A stretch of DNA of 64,000 nucleotides. Origin: Paracoccus sp. (in: a-proteobacteria) (lineage in GTDB: Bacteria; Pseudomonadota; Alphaproteobacteria; Rhodobacterales; Rhodobacteraceae). The position numbers were made by a program, and so were the translations under genes. Of the stretch, positions 9,136 to 18,499 are shown one piece after another (position 1 is the first letter of the stretch; every line of letters starts with the position of its first letter). The notes below the pieces were generated by a model that was given only the letters and a program-made list of their open reading frames with translations, did not search any database and had not been told where the DNA came from. The stretch covers positions 23,011 through 87,010 of the forward strand of contig JAUNTL010000002.1 in the NCBI GenBank assembly GCA_030538705.1, given 5' to 3'.

Positions 9136-9969
9136 TCATTCTCTGTCACGCCTGAGCGGCGCGAGGGTGATTTCATGGATCGCGACGGCCGGGTTCATCC
9201 GCGCCACGCTCAGCGCCAGTTCGGCGATATCCTCGGGCTGTATCATCCCTGCCGCCCGCGCCGGGTCAAAGCCGGGCCGTTTCAAAAGCAGGGGCGTCGC
9301 GACCTCGGCCGGTTGCAGCGCGGTCGAGCGGATGCCGTTCGCCCCCTCCTGCGCGTTCAATGTCGCGCTGAGGTTGCTCAGCGCATGTTTCGAGGCGCCA
9401 TAGGGCACGCCGCCTTCGGACAAGTGAAAGCGGCCGGCCCAGCTGGAGGTGTGGATCATCGCACCGCCCCCGGCCGCGCGCATCACCGGCAGCGCGGCCG
9501 CAATGACATTGATCGCGCCCTTGATATTGATATCCAGAATGGCGTCCCATTCGGCAAAGTCGATGTCATCCCAGCGGCGGTGTGGCGTGTTCAGCCCGGC
9601 ATTATTGCACAGCACCGCGATACCGCCGCCCCATTGCGCGACCCCGGACGCGACTGCGGCGCAGGCGGCGCGATCCTGCACATCCAGCGGGAACGGCCGT
9701 GCCGCCCCGCCGGCGGCTGCAATTTCCTCTGCAATCATGCCGATCGGGCCGGGATTGCGCGCCGACAGCGCAACACGATAGCCGGCGGCCGCAAAGCGGC
9801 GCGCCATGGCGGCCCCGATGCCCGAGCCGGCACCGGTAATCCATACCGTCCCCGTTTGTGCATAATTCCCGGACAGTTCTTCCTCCACCGACGCCCCCGC
9901 TGGCACAAATTTCCAGACCACCAAGATATATTGAAAAAAATACCTAGCAAACACCGCTATTGTCGTCAT
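9136..9969 (-). CDS. SDR family oxidoreductase
   Basis: A short-chain dehydrogenase. The TGAGSGIG coenzyme motif starts only about 44 residues into the longest frame, then come NNAG, the catalytic Ser in HTSSWAGRF and the Tyr-Lys pair in PYGASKHAL. The first 25-30 residues (MTTIAVFARYFFQYILVVWK) are AT-rich and unlike an SDR N-terminus, so the true start may be GTG 9906 or GTG 9888. It leads the operon with the VOC and Lrp genes, divergent from the peptide-type importer. Confidence 0.82.
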   Translation of the reverse strand: MTTIAVFARYFFQYILVVWKFVPAGASVEEELSGNYAQTGTVWITGAGSGIGAAMARRFAAAGYRVALSARNPGPIGMIAEEIAAAGGAARPFPLDVQDRAACAAVASGVAQWGGGIAVLCNNAGLNTPHRRWDDIDFAEWDAILDINIKGAINVIAAALPVMRAAGGGAMIHTSSWAGRFHLSEGGVPYGASKHALSNLSATLNAQEGANGIRSTALQPAEVATPLLLKRPGFDPARAAGMIQPEDIAELALSVARMNPAVAIHEITLAPLRRDRE

Positions 9970-10061
9970 ACTACTGAGCGATAACCTTGTAAGTCTAGAC
10001 CGTCTGTTCCAAAAGATCGCAAAGCGACCGATAATTTACTCCACAACGGGAAGGGTTCGAG

Positions 10062-11648
10062 ATGCAGAAATTCACCAGCCGCCTGCTGCTGGCGGGCGCT
10101 GCTGCGGCAGCACTTTCAGCGCCCGCATTTGCGCAAGAGGTCACGCGCGGCGGCACGGTATTCGTCCATATGAACAGCGAGCAGGGCGTTCTGAACCCGG
10201 CGCTGCGGGCGTCGACCGGGGTTTATCAGATCACCGGCCGCTTTATGGAGCCGCTGATTGACAAGACCTATGATGGCTATGTCGGCGTGCTGGCGACGGA
10301 ATGGTCCTCTTCCGAGGATGGCAAGACCATCACCTTCAAGCTGCGTGACGGTGTGCGCTGGCATGACGGCGAGACTTTCGACTGCGAGGACGTCGCCTTC
10401 AGCGCGATGGAGCTGTGGAAGCCGCTGCTGAACTATTCATCAACGCTTCAGGCCAATCTGGAATCGGTCGACTGCCCCGATCCGCTGACGGCGGTATTCA
10501 ATTATTCCCAGCCGATGCCGCTGGACCTTTTGGTCGCGGCCATGCCGGATCTGGGTCACCCGGTGCCCAAACATCTGTATGAAGGCACCGATATCCTGCG
10601 CAATCCGCATAATCAGGCCCCCGTCGGCACCGGCCCGTTCAAGTTCGATCAATATGAGCGCGGCCAGTTCATCATCGGCACGCGGAATGAGGATTACTGG
10701 CGCGGGTCGGAATACCCCTATCTGGATCGCGTGATATGGCGCTTTATCCCCGACAAGGCGGCAGCCGCCGCGGCGCTTGAGGCGGGCGAGCTGCACGAAT
10801 CCGGTTTCATCGGCATTTCAATGGCCGATATGGAGCGTCTGGGCCAGGACGACCGTTTCGACATGGGTTCGCAAGGGTTCGAGAACAACGTGGCCCACTC
10901 CACAGTCGAGTTCAATCTGCGCAACCCGATCCTTGCCGATCTGCGTGTGCGGCAGGCGGTGTATCACGGGCTGGATATCGACTTTGCCATCCGCAACATC
11001 ATGCGCGGCCATGCCAAGCCGGGTCGCGGCCCGGTCCCCAGCATCGGCGGCGACAACTATACTGATCAGGTCCAGACCTATGACTATGATGTCGAAAAGG
11101 CCAAGGCCCTGCTCGACGAGGCCGGATACCCCGAGGGCGCGAACGGCATCCGGTTCAAGCTGCGCCACCGGCCCGCGCCATGGGGTGAATATACCCAGCT
11201 TTGGGGCGAGTATTTCGCACAGGCCATGCGCGAGATCGGCATTGATGTCGAACTGCTGACGAATGACGCGCCGGGCTTTCTCAATGGCGTGTATCGCGAC
11301 CATGATTTCGACACGGCGAACGGCTGGCATCAGTTCCGGTCCGACCCGGCGGTCTCGACCACGGTGTGGCTGCGCTCGGGCGCACCGGCCGGCACGGCAT
11401 GGTCGAACCAGTTCGGCTACGAATCGGCCGAGATGGACAAGCTGATCGACGATGCGGCCCAGGAACTGGACCCGGCAAAACGCGCCGAGCTTTACCACCA
11501 GATCCAGCAGCTTGCGATGATCGACCTGCCGGTGATCTTTGCAATCGAACACCCGTTCCTTGGCATCACCAGCAAGAAGCTGCAAAATCACCACAACATG
11601 CCGCGCTGGGACAGTTCCAGCTGGTATGACCTCTGGCTTGAGCAGTAA
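10062..11648 (+). CDS. ABC transporter substrate-binding protein, family 5 (peptide/opine/nickel type)
   Basis: A periplasmic binding protein of 528 residues with a Sec signal peptide (LLLAGAAAAALSAPAFA before QEV). Family 5 hallmarks are LATEWSSSEDGKTITFKLRDGVRWHDGETFDCEDVAFS and the PVGTGPFKF segment. GGGAAGGG lies upstream of the ATG. It is the first gene of a seven-gene operon that also contains two permeases, a double ATPase and three enzymes acting on amine or amide compounds, so the cargo is probably an N-substituted amino acid or small peptide-like compound. Confidence 0.92.
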   Translation: MQKFTSRLLLAGAAAAALSAPAFAQEVTRGGTVFVHMNSEQGVLNPALRASTGVYQITGRFMEPLIDKTYDGYVGVLATEWSSSEDGKTITFKLRDGVRWHDGETFDCEDVAFSAMELWKPLLNYSSTLQANLESVDCPDPLTAVFNYSQPMPLDLLVAAMPDLGHPVPKHLYEGTDILRNPHNQAPVGTGPFKFDQYERGQFIIGTRNEDYWRGSEYPYLDRVIWRFIPDKAAAAAALEAGELHESGFIGISMADMERLGQDDRFDMGSQGFENNVAHSTVEFNLRNPILADLRVRQAVYHGLDIDFAIRNIMRGHAKPGRGPVPSIGGDNYTDQVQTYDYDVEKAKALLDEAGYPEGANGIRFKLRHRPAPWGEYTQLWGEYFAQAMREIGIDVELLTNDAPGFLNGVYRDHDFDTANGWHQFRSDPAVSTTVWLRSGAPAGTAWSNQFGYESAEMDKLIDDAAQELDPAKRAELYHQIQQLAMIDLPVIFAIEHPFLGITSKKLQNHHNMPRWDSSSWYDLWLEQ

Positions 11649-11652
11649 ACAC

Positions 11653-11690
11653 GGCAGGAGGGGCGGGGCCAGACGCCCGGCCCCTCTGCC
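11653..11690 (+). promoter_or_regulatory. Intercistronic hairpin after family 5 binding protein gene
   Basis: GGCAG plus AGGGGC pair with GCCCCT plus CTGCC across a short loop, with one bulged G. No U-tract follows. Position and form match the hairpins after the other binding-protein genes in this window, so it probably protects the binding-protein mRNA. Confidence 0.55.
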
Positions 11691-11729
11691 AGCAAGCACG
11701 CCGGGGCCGGCAAGACAGACGGACAAAAC

Positions 11730-12707
11730 ATGCCAGCGATACTGACCTACGCCTTGCGTCGCATCCTTCAGGCGCTCCCGGTGGTGCTGCTTATCATGGC
11801 GGGCGGGTTCCTGCTGATCCAGCTGGCGCCCGGCGACACGGTTGACGCGCTTGTCGGTGACATGGGCGGGGCTGACCCGAATTTCGTTGCCAGGCTGCGT
11901 CAGGAATACGGGCTGGATCAGCCGGTTCTGGTGCAGCTGTGGCGCTATCTGGTCAAGCTGGCACAGTTCGACATGGGGTGGTCCTATGTCTATGAACAAC
12001 CCGTCTCGGCGGTGCTGATGTCGCGGCTGTGGGTGACGCTGCTGCTGATGGGGGCCTCGCTGACGGCGGCCTTTGTCTTTGGCGTGGCGCTTGGCGCTTT
12101 TGCCGCACGGCGCGCCTATTCGCTGACCGATAATGTGATCTCGACGCTTGGGCTGGTCTTTTACGCAACGCCTTCGTTCTTTCTCAGCCTGCTTCTGATC
12201 CTGACGTTCTCGGTCAAGCTGGGCTGGCTGCCGGTCGGCGGGATCAAGGACATCGCGGCCTTTCATACCGGCTGGCGGCTGTGGCTGGACATTGCGCGCC
12301 ACCTTATCATGCCGGTGGCGGCGCTGTCGCTGATCTATCTGGCCTTTTACATGCGGCTGATGCGGACCTCGGTGCTGGAGGTGATGGACCTCGATTTTGT
12401 GCGCACCGCACGCGCCAAGGGCGCAGGCGGCGGGCGGCTGATGCGTCATCACATCATGCGCAACGCACTGCTGCCGGTGGTCACGCTGCTGGGTCTGCAA
12501 CTGTCCACGGTCATGGGCGGGTCGGTCGTGGTCGAGACGATCTTTTCGCTGCCCGGTCTGGGACAGCTTGCCTATACTTCGGTGATCAAGCGCGATCTGA
12601 ACACGCTGATGGGGATTATCTTCATCTGCTCGATCATCGTCATCATCGTGAATATCCTGACTGATCTGATCTACGCCTGGCTGGACCCGAGGATCGAGCT
12701 GAAATGA
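11730..12707 (+). CDS. ABC transporter permease (DppB type)
   Basis: A 325-residue inner-membrane permease. It starts LRRILQALPVVLLIMAGGFLLIQLAPGD, typical of DppB, and has six predicted helices. The cytoplasmic EAA-like loop is DLDFVRTARAKGAGGGRLMRHH, followed by the conserved NALLPVVTLLGLQ. The stop overlaps the next permease start by four bases (ATGA). Confidence 0.93.
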   Translation: MPAILTYALRRILQALPVVLLIMAGGFLLIQLAPGDTVDALVGDMGGADPNFVARLRQEYGLDQPVLVQLWRYLVKLAQFDMGWSYVYEQPVSAVLMSRLWVTLLLMGASLTAAFVFGVALGAFAARRAYSLTDNVISTLGLVFYATPSFFLSLLLILTFSVKLGWLPVGGIKDIAAFHTGWRLWLDIARHLIMPVAALSLIYLAFYMRLMRTSVLEVMDLDFVRTARAKGAGGGRLMRHHIMRNALLPVVTLLGLQLSTVMGGSVVVETIFSLPGLGQLAYTSVIKRDLNTLMGIIFICSIIVIIVNILTDLIYAWLDPRIELK

Positions 12708-13579
12708 CCGCGCAAGACACGACCCTTCCCCCGGCCGCACCCGCCCGCTGGCGTGTGCTGTGGCGCCGTTTCCGGCGCAACCGCGCGGCGGTGCTGGGGC
12801 TGATCCTTTTCGTTGCGGTCCTTGCCGCCGCGCTTTTGGCCGATGTGATCACGCCCGGGAACCCGCTGCGCCGCGCCGGCGATCCGCTGACCCATCCGCT
12901 GGTCAATGCCGCGACCCCGCTGGGCACCGACCAGCTGGGCCGCGACATTCTGGCCGGGATCATGCACGGGGCGCGCATCTCGCTTTTGATCGGGGTGGCG
13001 GCGACGCTGATCTCGATCACGATCGGGATCGTCATCGGGGCCTTGTCCGGCTATTTCGGGGGCTGGGTCGACGATCTTCTGATGCGCGTGACCGAGGCGT
13101 TCCAGACCATTCCCAGCTTTATCCTGCTGCTGACGCTGGTGGCGATCTTTGGCTCGACCATCGAGAATATCGTCATCGCGATCGGGGTGGTTTCATGGAC
13201 GTCACCCGCGCGGATGGTCCGGGCCGAGTTCATGACCCTGCGCCAGCGCGAATTCGTCGATGCGGCGCGCAATCTGGGCGTCAGCAACCTGTCCATCATC
13301 TTTCGCGAGATCCTGCCCAATGCGCTGCCGCCGGTGATCGTATTCGCCTCGGTCGTCATGGCGACCTCGATCCTGATGGAAAGCGCGCTTGCCTTTCTTG
13401 CGCTTGGTGATCCGAATTACGCAAGCTGGGGCAATATGATCGGTCAGGGCCGTGCCGTGCTGCGCACCGACTGGTATTGCACCGTCATTCCCGGCATCGC
13501 GATCCTGCTGACGGTGCTGTCCTTCAGCCTGATGGGCGAGGGGCTGAACGACGCGCTGAACCCGAGGCAGAAGAAATGA
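12704..13579 (+). CDS. ABC transporter permease (DppC type)
   Basis: A 291-residue partner permease. It has the short N-terminal segment WRVLWRRFRRNRAAVLGLILF, the LGTDQLGRDILAGIMHGARISL motif of DppC proteins and the EAA loop EFVDAARNLGVSNLSIIFRE. It is translationally coupled on both sides through ATGA overlaps. Confidence 0.93.
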   Translation: MTAQDTTLPPAAPARWRVLWRRFRRNRAAVLGLILFVAVLAAALLADVITPGNPLRRAGDPLTHPLVNAATPLGTDQLGRDILAGIMHGARISLLIGVAATLISITIGIVIGALSGYFGGWVDDLLMRVTEAFQTIPSFILLLTLVAIFGSTIENIVIAIGVVSWTSPARMVRAEFMTLRQREFVDAARNLGVSNLSIIFREILPNALPPVIVFASVVMATSILMESALAFLALGDPNYASWGNMIGQGRAVLRTDWYCTVIPGIAILLTVLSFSLMGEGLNDALNPRQKK

Positions 13580-15228
13580 CCGCCACCGCCCCCCCCGAAC
13601 CGATCCTGCGTATCGAGGATCTGCGCATCTCGCTGCCGCCGGGATCGGACCGGCCCCATGCGCTGGAACATCTCGACCTGACGGTAAACCCCGGCGAGAT
13701 CGTCTGTCTGGTCGGTGAATCCGGCTCGGGCAAGTCGCTGGCGGCCTCGGCGGTGATGCGGCTTTTGCCCGAACCCCATGTCCATATCTCGGCCGGGCGC
13801 ATCCTGCTCGACGGCAGAAACGTCTGCGAGCTGCCCGAGGCAGAGATGCAGCGCCTGCGCGGGGACCGCGTCGCCATGGTCTTTCAAGAGCCGATGACCG
13901 CGCTGAATCCGCAAAAAACCGTTGGCTGGCAGATCGACGAGGTGCTGCGCCTGCATACCAGAATGACCCGGCGCGAACGCCGCAGCCGGGTGCTGGAGAT
14001 CTTGGGCGATGTCCATATCCCGGACCCTGCCTCGGCCTATAATGCCTATCCGCATCAGATCTCGGGCGGGCAGCGCCAGCGGGTGATGATCGCCATGGCG
14101 CTTGTGCTGAACCCGCGCCTGCTGATCGCGGACGAGCCGACGACGGCGCTGGATGTCACCACGCAAAAGCAGATCCTGCGCCTCATCAAAGAGATGCAGC
14201 ATAAACACGGCACCGGCATCCTGTTCATCACCCATGATTTCGGCGTCGTGGCCGAAATCGCCGACCGCATCGCGGTTCTGCGTCTGGGTGAGCTGGTCGA
14301 ATCCGGGCCGGCCGAACAGATCCTGAATGCGCCGCGCCACCCCTATACCCGCGCGCTGATCGCCGCCGTGCCTGCGCTGACCCCGCCGCCGCCCGCGCAT
14401 ATCCCCGCCGACGCCCCCGTGATGCTGGAGGCACGCGGTCTGTCGAAAACCTTTGCGGCACGCGGCGGCTTTCTTTCGGGGCGGCGTCAGGCGGTGACGG
14501 CGGTGCGCGATCTGAGCTTCAGCCTGCGGCGCGGCGAGACATTGGGGGTCGTCGGCGAATCCGGATCGGGCAAGACCACGGTGTCACGCATCGTCACACG
14601 GCTGCTGGAGCCGGATACCGGGCAGGTCATGCTGTGTGACCAGGATCTGACGCTGGCCTCGCGGGCCGAGCTGCGCGCGCTGCGCAAAGAGATCCAGATG
14701 GTGTTTCAGGATCCGATGGCCTCGCTCAACCCGCGCCGGCGCGTGGTCGATCTGATCGCACAAGGTCCGATCGTTCACGGCACCCCGCGCGCACAGGCCC
14801 ATGCCCGCGCCCGCGAATTGCTGGAGCTGGTCGAGCTTTCGCCCTCGGCGGCCGAGCGTTATCCGCATGAGTTTTCGGGCGGACAGCGCCAGCGCATCGG
14901 GATCGCCCGCGCCCTGGCGATGGAGCCGCGTGTGATCGTGGCCGATGAACCGGTCTCGGCCCTTGATGTGTCGGTGCAGGCGCAGGTGCTGCGGCTGCTG
15001 GCCGATCTGCGTGAACGGCTGAACCTGTCGCTGCTGTTCGTGACCCATGATCTGCGTGTCGCGGCACAGCTTTGCGACAATATCATCGTCATGCAAAAGG
15101 GCGAGATCGTCGAATCCGGCCCGACCGCGCAGGTTTTCGCCGCACCGGCCCACCCCTATACGCAGGCGTTGCTGGCCTCGATCCCCGGTCGTGACTGGGT
15201 GCCGCCGCGGCTGGATGATGTCGCCTGA
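13576..15228 (+). CDS. ABC transporter ATP-binding protein with two fused ATPase domains (DppD-DppF)
   Basis: A 550-residue double ATPase. Domain 1 has Walker A GESGSGKS, signature [15 protein letters not shown], Walker [13 protein letters not shown] and switch His (ITHDFG). Domain 2 repeats these as [35 protein letters not shown] and VTHDLR. Each half ends with the oligopeptide-type tail ([25 protein letters not shown]). The ATG at 13576 overlaps the permease stop; the longer frame from 13477 is only overlap into that permease. Confidence 0.94.
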   Translation: MTATAPPEPILRIEDLRISLPPGSDRPHALEHLDLTVNPGEIVCLVGESGSGKSLAASAVMRLLPEPHVHISAGRILLDGRNVCELPEAEMQRLRGDRVAMVFQEPMTALNPQKTVGWQIDEVLRLHTRMTRRERRSRVLEILGDVHIPDPASAYNAYPHQISGGQRQRVMIAMALVLNPRLLIADEPTTALDVTTQKQILRLIKEMQHKHGTGILFITHDFGVVAEIADRIAVLRLGELVESGPAEQILNAPRHPYTRALIAAVPALTPPPPAHIPADAPVMLEARGLSKTFAARGGFLSGRRQAVTAVRDLSFSLRRGETLGVVGESGSGKTTVSRIVTRLLEPDTGQVMLCDQDLTLASRAELRALRKEIQMVFQDPMASLNPRRRVVDLIAQGPIVHGTPRAQAHARARELLELVELSPSAAERYPHEFSGGQRQRIGIARALAMEPRVIVADEPVSALDVSVQAQVLRLLADLRERLNLSLLFVTHDLRVAAQLCDNIIVMQKGEIVESGPTAQVFAAPAHPYTQALLASIPGRDWVPPRLDDVA

Positions 15229-15252
15229 AGCCATGATCAGAAAGGTGTCCCC

Positions 15253-16560
15253 ATGACCGAGGTCGAATTTCCCGCGTCGATCTGGGCGGCCGTAACGGCA
15301 CCGCGCCCGCCCGCAGCACCGCCCGAAACCGATGCCGATGCCGATGCGGTCGTCATCGGGGCCGGCTTTACCGGTCTTTCGGCCGCGCTGGAGCTGGCGC
15401 GCGCCGGGCAATCGGTCATCGTGCTGGAGGGCGCGGCGGTCGGATGGGGGGCCTCGGGGCGCAATAACGGGCAGGTCATCCCGACGATGACCGCCGCCGA
15501 GCCCGATGCCGTCGCCGCCCGCTGGGGTGCGGCCGGCGAACGCTTTGCCCGGCTGATCGGCAACAGCGGCACGGTTTTTTTCGACATCCTGCGCCGCGAG
15601 GGGATCGAGACCGCGTCCGAGGGCGAACAGGCCGGCTGGTTCCAGCCCGCCCATTCGCCCGGCCGCACCGCCCTGTCAAAGCGCCGGGTCGAGGCGTGGC
15701 AGCGTCTCGGGTTTCCGGCCGAATATCTTGATCAGGCACAGACCTCGGCGCTGCTGGGGTCGGATTTCTGGTATGGCGGCATGCTGAACCCCAGCGGCGG
15801 CCATATCAACCCGCTGGCCACCGCACGCGCCCTTGCCGGCGCGGCCGAAAGCCATGGCGCGCGCATTCATGAGGCGACCCCCGTCACCGGCTGGGCGCGC
15901 GACGGCGGGCGTTGGGTCGTGACCACCGCCGCAGGTCCGCGCATCCGTGCCCGCCACATGATCCTGGCCACCAATGCCTATACCGGGGAACTGATCCCCG
16001 GTCTGGCCCGCAAGCTGGCCCATACCATCGTGCCGGTGCTGTCATGGCAGATGTCGACCCAGCCGATCCCCGATGATCTGCGCGCAACGATCCTGCCCGG
16101 CCGTCAGGCGATCTCTGATACACGCGGGGATCTGCGGTTTTTCCGTTACGACGCCCGCAACCGGCTGATTACCGGCGGCGTCGTGATCGGGCGCCATGAC
16201 ATCGCCCGGCGCGTCGCCGAAAAGGCCGCGCGCAATCTGGCCGAGGCATTTCCCGCCCTTGGCAACCAGCATATGACGCATGTCTGGTCGGGCTATATCG
16301 GGATGACATGGGACCGCTTTCCGCGCATCCACCGCCTTGGGCCTGACGCCTGGACATGGATCGGCTGCAACGGCCGGGGGGTCGCGCTCGGCCTGTCGCT
16401 GGGGCGCGAGATGGCGCGCGCGGTCAATGGCACGCCCGAGGATCAGCTGGCCCTGCCGCTGTCCACACCGCGGCCGCTGCCCTGTCACTCCATCGCGCGC
16501 CGCATCGCGCCGGGCTATCTTGCATGGCTGCGGCGCAAGGATCTGCAAGAGATGAAATGA
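15253..16560 (+). CDS. FAD-dependent oxidoreductase (DadA/PuuB-like amine oxidase)
   Basis: A 435-residue flavoprotein. The FAD-binding Rossmann motif DAVVIGAGFTGLSAALELA lies near residue 30, followed by the GWGASGRNNGQV segment typical of gamma-glutamylputrescine oxidase-like proteins. The C-terminal SGYIGMTWDRFPRIHRLG and GCNGRGVALG close the FAD fold. AAAGGTG precedes the ATG. It probably oxidises a secondary or primary amine delivered by the importer encoded upstream. Confidence 0.88.
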   Translation: MTEVEFPASIWAAVTAPRPPAAPPETDADADAVVIGAGFTGLSAALELARAGQSVIVLEGAAVGWGASGRNNGQVIPTMTAAEPDAVAARWGAAGERFARLIGNSGTVFFDILRREGIETASEGEQAGWFQPAHSPGRTALSKRRVEAWQRLGFPAEYLDQAQTSALLGSDFWYGGMLNPSGGHINPLATARALAGAAESHGARIHEATPVTGWARDGGRWVVTTAAGPRIRARHMILATNAYTGELIPGLARKLAHTIVPVLSWQMSTQPIPDDLRATILPGRQAISDTRGDLRFFRYDARNRLITGGVVIGRHDIARRVAEKAARNLAEAFPALGNQHMTHVWSGYIGMTWDRFPRIHRLGPDAWTWIGCNGRGVALGLSLGREMARAVNGTPEDQLALPLSTPRPLPCHSIARRIAPGYLAWLRRKDLQEMK

Positions 16561-16600
16561 CCGCATCCGCCAGCCAGCAAGCCCGCCAGAAGGACAGGAC

Positions 16601-17083
16601 ATGACCCAGCTTCCCATCATCGAACAGCGCCGGATCGAGGCGCGCATCCTGAAAAACGTCCATGAGGTGATCGAGACCCGTTCCGGCACGGCCGAGGCCG
16701 ATGCGGTGATCGGCGAGGCGGTTTCACGCGCCGCCATCCAGCAGGGCGCCGCCTATGCCGAACGGCTGGGCCACACCCCCGATTTCGACGATTTCGCCGC
16801 GATCCTGCCCGACTGGACGCATAACGGCTCGCTGGAGATCGAGACGCTGCATGCCAGTCAGGACCGGCTGGAATTCAATGTCACACGCTGCCGTTACGCC
16901 GAGATGTATCGCGAGATGGGGCTGGGCCGGATCGGGCATCTGCTGTCTTGTAACCGCGACGGCGATTTCTGCATCGGCTATAACCCGCAGATGGAACTGA
17001 CCCGGACCCAGACCATCATGAAGGGCGCCAGCCATTGTGATTTCCGTTATCGCATGAAGGAGGAGGCAGAGAATGGCCGTTGA
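16601..17083 (+). CDS. L-2-amino-thiazoline-4-carboxylic acid (ATC) hydrolase family protein
   Basis: A 160-residue soluble protein. The pattern CRYAEMYREMGLGRIGHLLSC and the C-terminal KGASHCDFRY with a conserved Cys (around residue 146) are the marks I recognise of the ATC-hydrolase family (PF14196). The founding enzyme opens the thiazoline ring of ATC to N-carbamoyl-cysteine in the bacterial L-cysteine pathway. Here it is followed, with an 11-base overlap, by an M20 amidohydrolase that could remove the resulting N-group. Many family members are not true ATC hydrolases, so the substrate is open. Confidence 0.75.
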   Translation: MTQLPIIEQRRIEARILKNVHEVIETRSGTAEADAVIGEAVSRAAIQQGAAYAERLGHTPDFDDFAAILPDWTHNGSLEIETLHASQDRLEFNVTRCRYAEMYREMGLGRIGHLLSCNRDGDFCIGYNPQMELTRTQTIMKGASHCDFRYRMKEEAENGR

Positions 17084-18242
17084 GAACTGGATCGCGGGCC
17101 GGATCGGCGAGCTGACAGAGTTCCGCCACGATCTGCACCGCAACCCCGAACTGCTTTACGATCTGCCGCGAACCTCGTCCCGCGTCGCCGCCGCGTTGCG
17201 CGAGGCAGGCGTTGACGAGGTCCACGAGGGCATCGGCCGCACGGGCGTCGTTGCCGTGATCCGCGGGCGCACCAACAATTCCGGCCGCATGATCGGTCTG
17301 CGATCCGATATGGACGCGCTGCCCATCCTTGAGGCGACGGGCAGGCCATGGGCATCCGAGGTGCCCGGCAAGATGCATGCATGCGGCCATGACGGCCATA
17401 CCACCATGCTGCTGGGCGCGGCGATGGGGCTAGTGCAGTCGCGTGCCTTTGACGGCACCGTCGTGCTGATCTTTCAGCCCGCCGAAGAGGGCGGCGCCGG
17501 CGCGCGCGCCATGATCGAGGACGGGCTGTTCGACCGCTTTCCCTGTGACGAGGTTTACGGGATGCACAACCGCCCCGGTCTGCCCGTGGGTGAATTCACC
17601 ATCGCCGCCGGCCCGATCATGGGCTCGGTCGATATGTTCGATATCGAGATCGAGGGCGTCGGCGGCCATGCCGCCCAGCCCGACCGCAGCGTTGACCCGA
17701 TGCCGGTCATGGCGGCGCTGATACAGGGGCTGCAAACCATTCATTCCCGCAATATGGACCCGGTCGAGGGCGCGGTGATTTCCGTCACCACGGTTCACGG
17801 CGGCGATGCCCATAACGTCATACCGCAAAGCCTGCGCATGACCGGCACCGTGCGCACCTTGCGCGAATCGGTGCGCGACATGATCGAGCGGCGGATGTCC
17901 GAGATGGTCCCCGCCATCGCACAGGCTTATGGCGCTGAGGGGCGGCTGGATTACACCCGCCATTACCCGGTGACGGTGAATCACGACGCGCATGCGGAAT
18001 ATGCCGCGCTTGCGGCCGAATCGGTTGCCGGCGCCGGCCGGGTCAGCCGCGACATGCCGCCGACCATGGGCGGCGAGGATTTCAGCTTTATGCTGAACAA
18101 GGTTCCCGGCGCATTGATCAACATCGGCAATGGCGACAGCGCCGGTCTGCATAACCCGTCCTATGATTTCGCCGATGACGCGATTGCCTGGGGGGTGTCA
18201 TATTGGGGCGCTCTGGTGCGCGCACGCCTGCCGGCACAGTAA
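17073..18242 (+). CDS. M20 family metallo-amidohydrolase (hippurate hydrolase / aminoacylase type)
   Basis: A 389-residue zinc or manganese peptidase-fold enzyme. Metal ligands lie in HACGHDGHTTM, PAEEGGAGA and GMHNRPGLP; a dimerisation domain (GVGGHAAQPDRSVDPM) is inserted in the middle. The C-terminal metal ligand region is MPPTMGGEDFSF. This is the M20D hippurate-hydrolase style rather than the carbamoylase style. AAGGAGGAGG upstream of the ATG is the strongest ribosome site in the operon. It ends the importer operon and should release an acyl, carbamoyl or similar group from an amino acid. Confidence 0.92.
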   Translation: MAVENWIAGRIGELTEFRHDLHRNPELLYDLPRTSSRVAAALREAGVDEVHEGIGRTGVVAVIRGRTNNSGRMIGLRSDMDALPILEATGRPWASEVPGKMHACGHDGHTTMLLGAAMGLVQSRAFDGTVVLIFQPAEEGGAGARAMIEDGLFDRFPCDEVYGMHNRPGLPVGEFTIAAGPIMGSVDMFDIEIEGVGGHAAQPDRSVDPMPVMAALIQGLQTIHSRNMDPVEGAVISVTTVHGGDAHNVIPQSLRMTGTVRTLRESVRDMIERRMSEMVPAIAQAYGAEGRLDYTRHYPVTVNHDAHAEYAALAAESVAGAGRVSRDMPPTMGGEDFSFMLNKVPGALINIGNGDSAGLHNPSYDFADDAIAWGVSYWGALVRARLPAQ

Positions 18243-18301
18243 AACAGGGCCTTTGCCCGGCGCGGCCTTTTTGCACGGGGGCACCGCATTGGGGCGAAAA
18301 G

Positions 18302-18337
18302 AAAGCACAGCCGCATCCACGCGCGGCTGTGCTTTTT
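18302..18337 (+). terminator. Rho-independent terminator of the importer/amidohydrolase operon
   Basis: AAAGCACAGCCGC, an eight-base loop, then GCGGCTGTGCTTTTT. The 13-bp stem and T-run, about 60 bases after the amidohydrolase stop, make a clear terminator. The A-run on the other side makes it potentially bidirectional, serving the convergent cytochrome gene too. Confidence 0.88.
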
Positions 18338-18499
18338 GCTGTCCGGCCTTTGCCGATAACGGGGCCGGACGGTGCCGGCACCCGCTCTACCACCGCCGGG
18401 CGTGCCCATCTGCGGCGATCATCGCACCGCACCGCAATGCCCGCGCGTGGTGGCTGGCAGACAGTGCCGCGCCCGGACCGGCCGGGCGCGCGGACGGCC

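Noticed and set aside
10818-12740. A 640-codon open frame on the minus strand opposite the binding protein and permease genes
   Set aside because: It lies wholly opposite two unmistakable transporter genes, is Arg/His/Gln-rich and has no recognisable motif; it is a GC-rich shadow.
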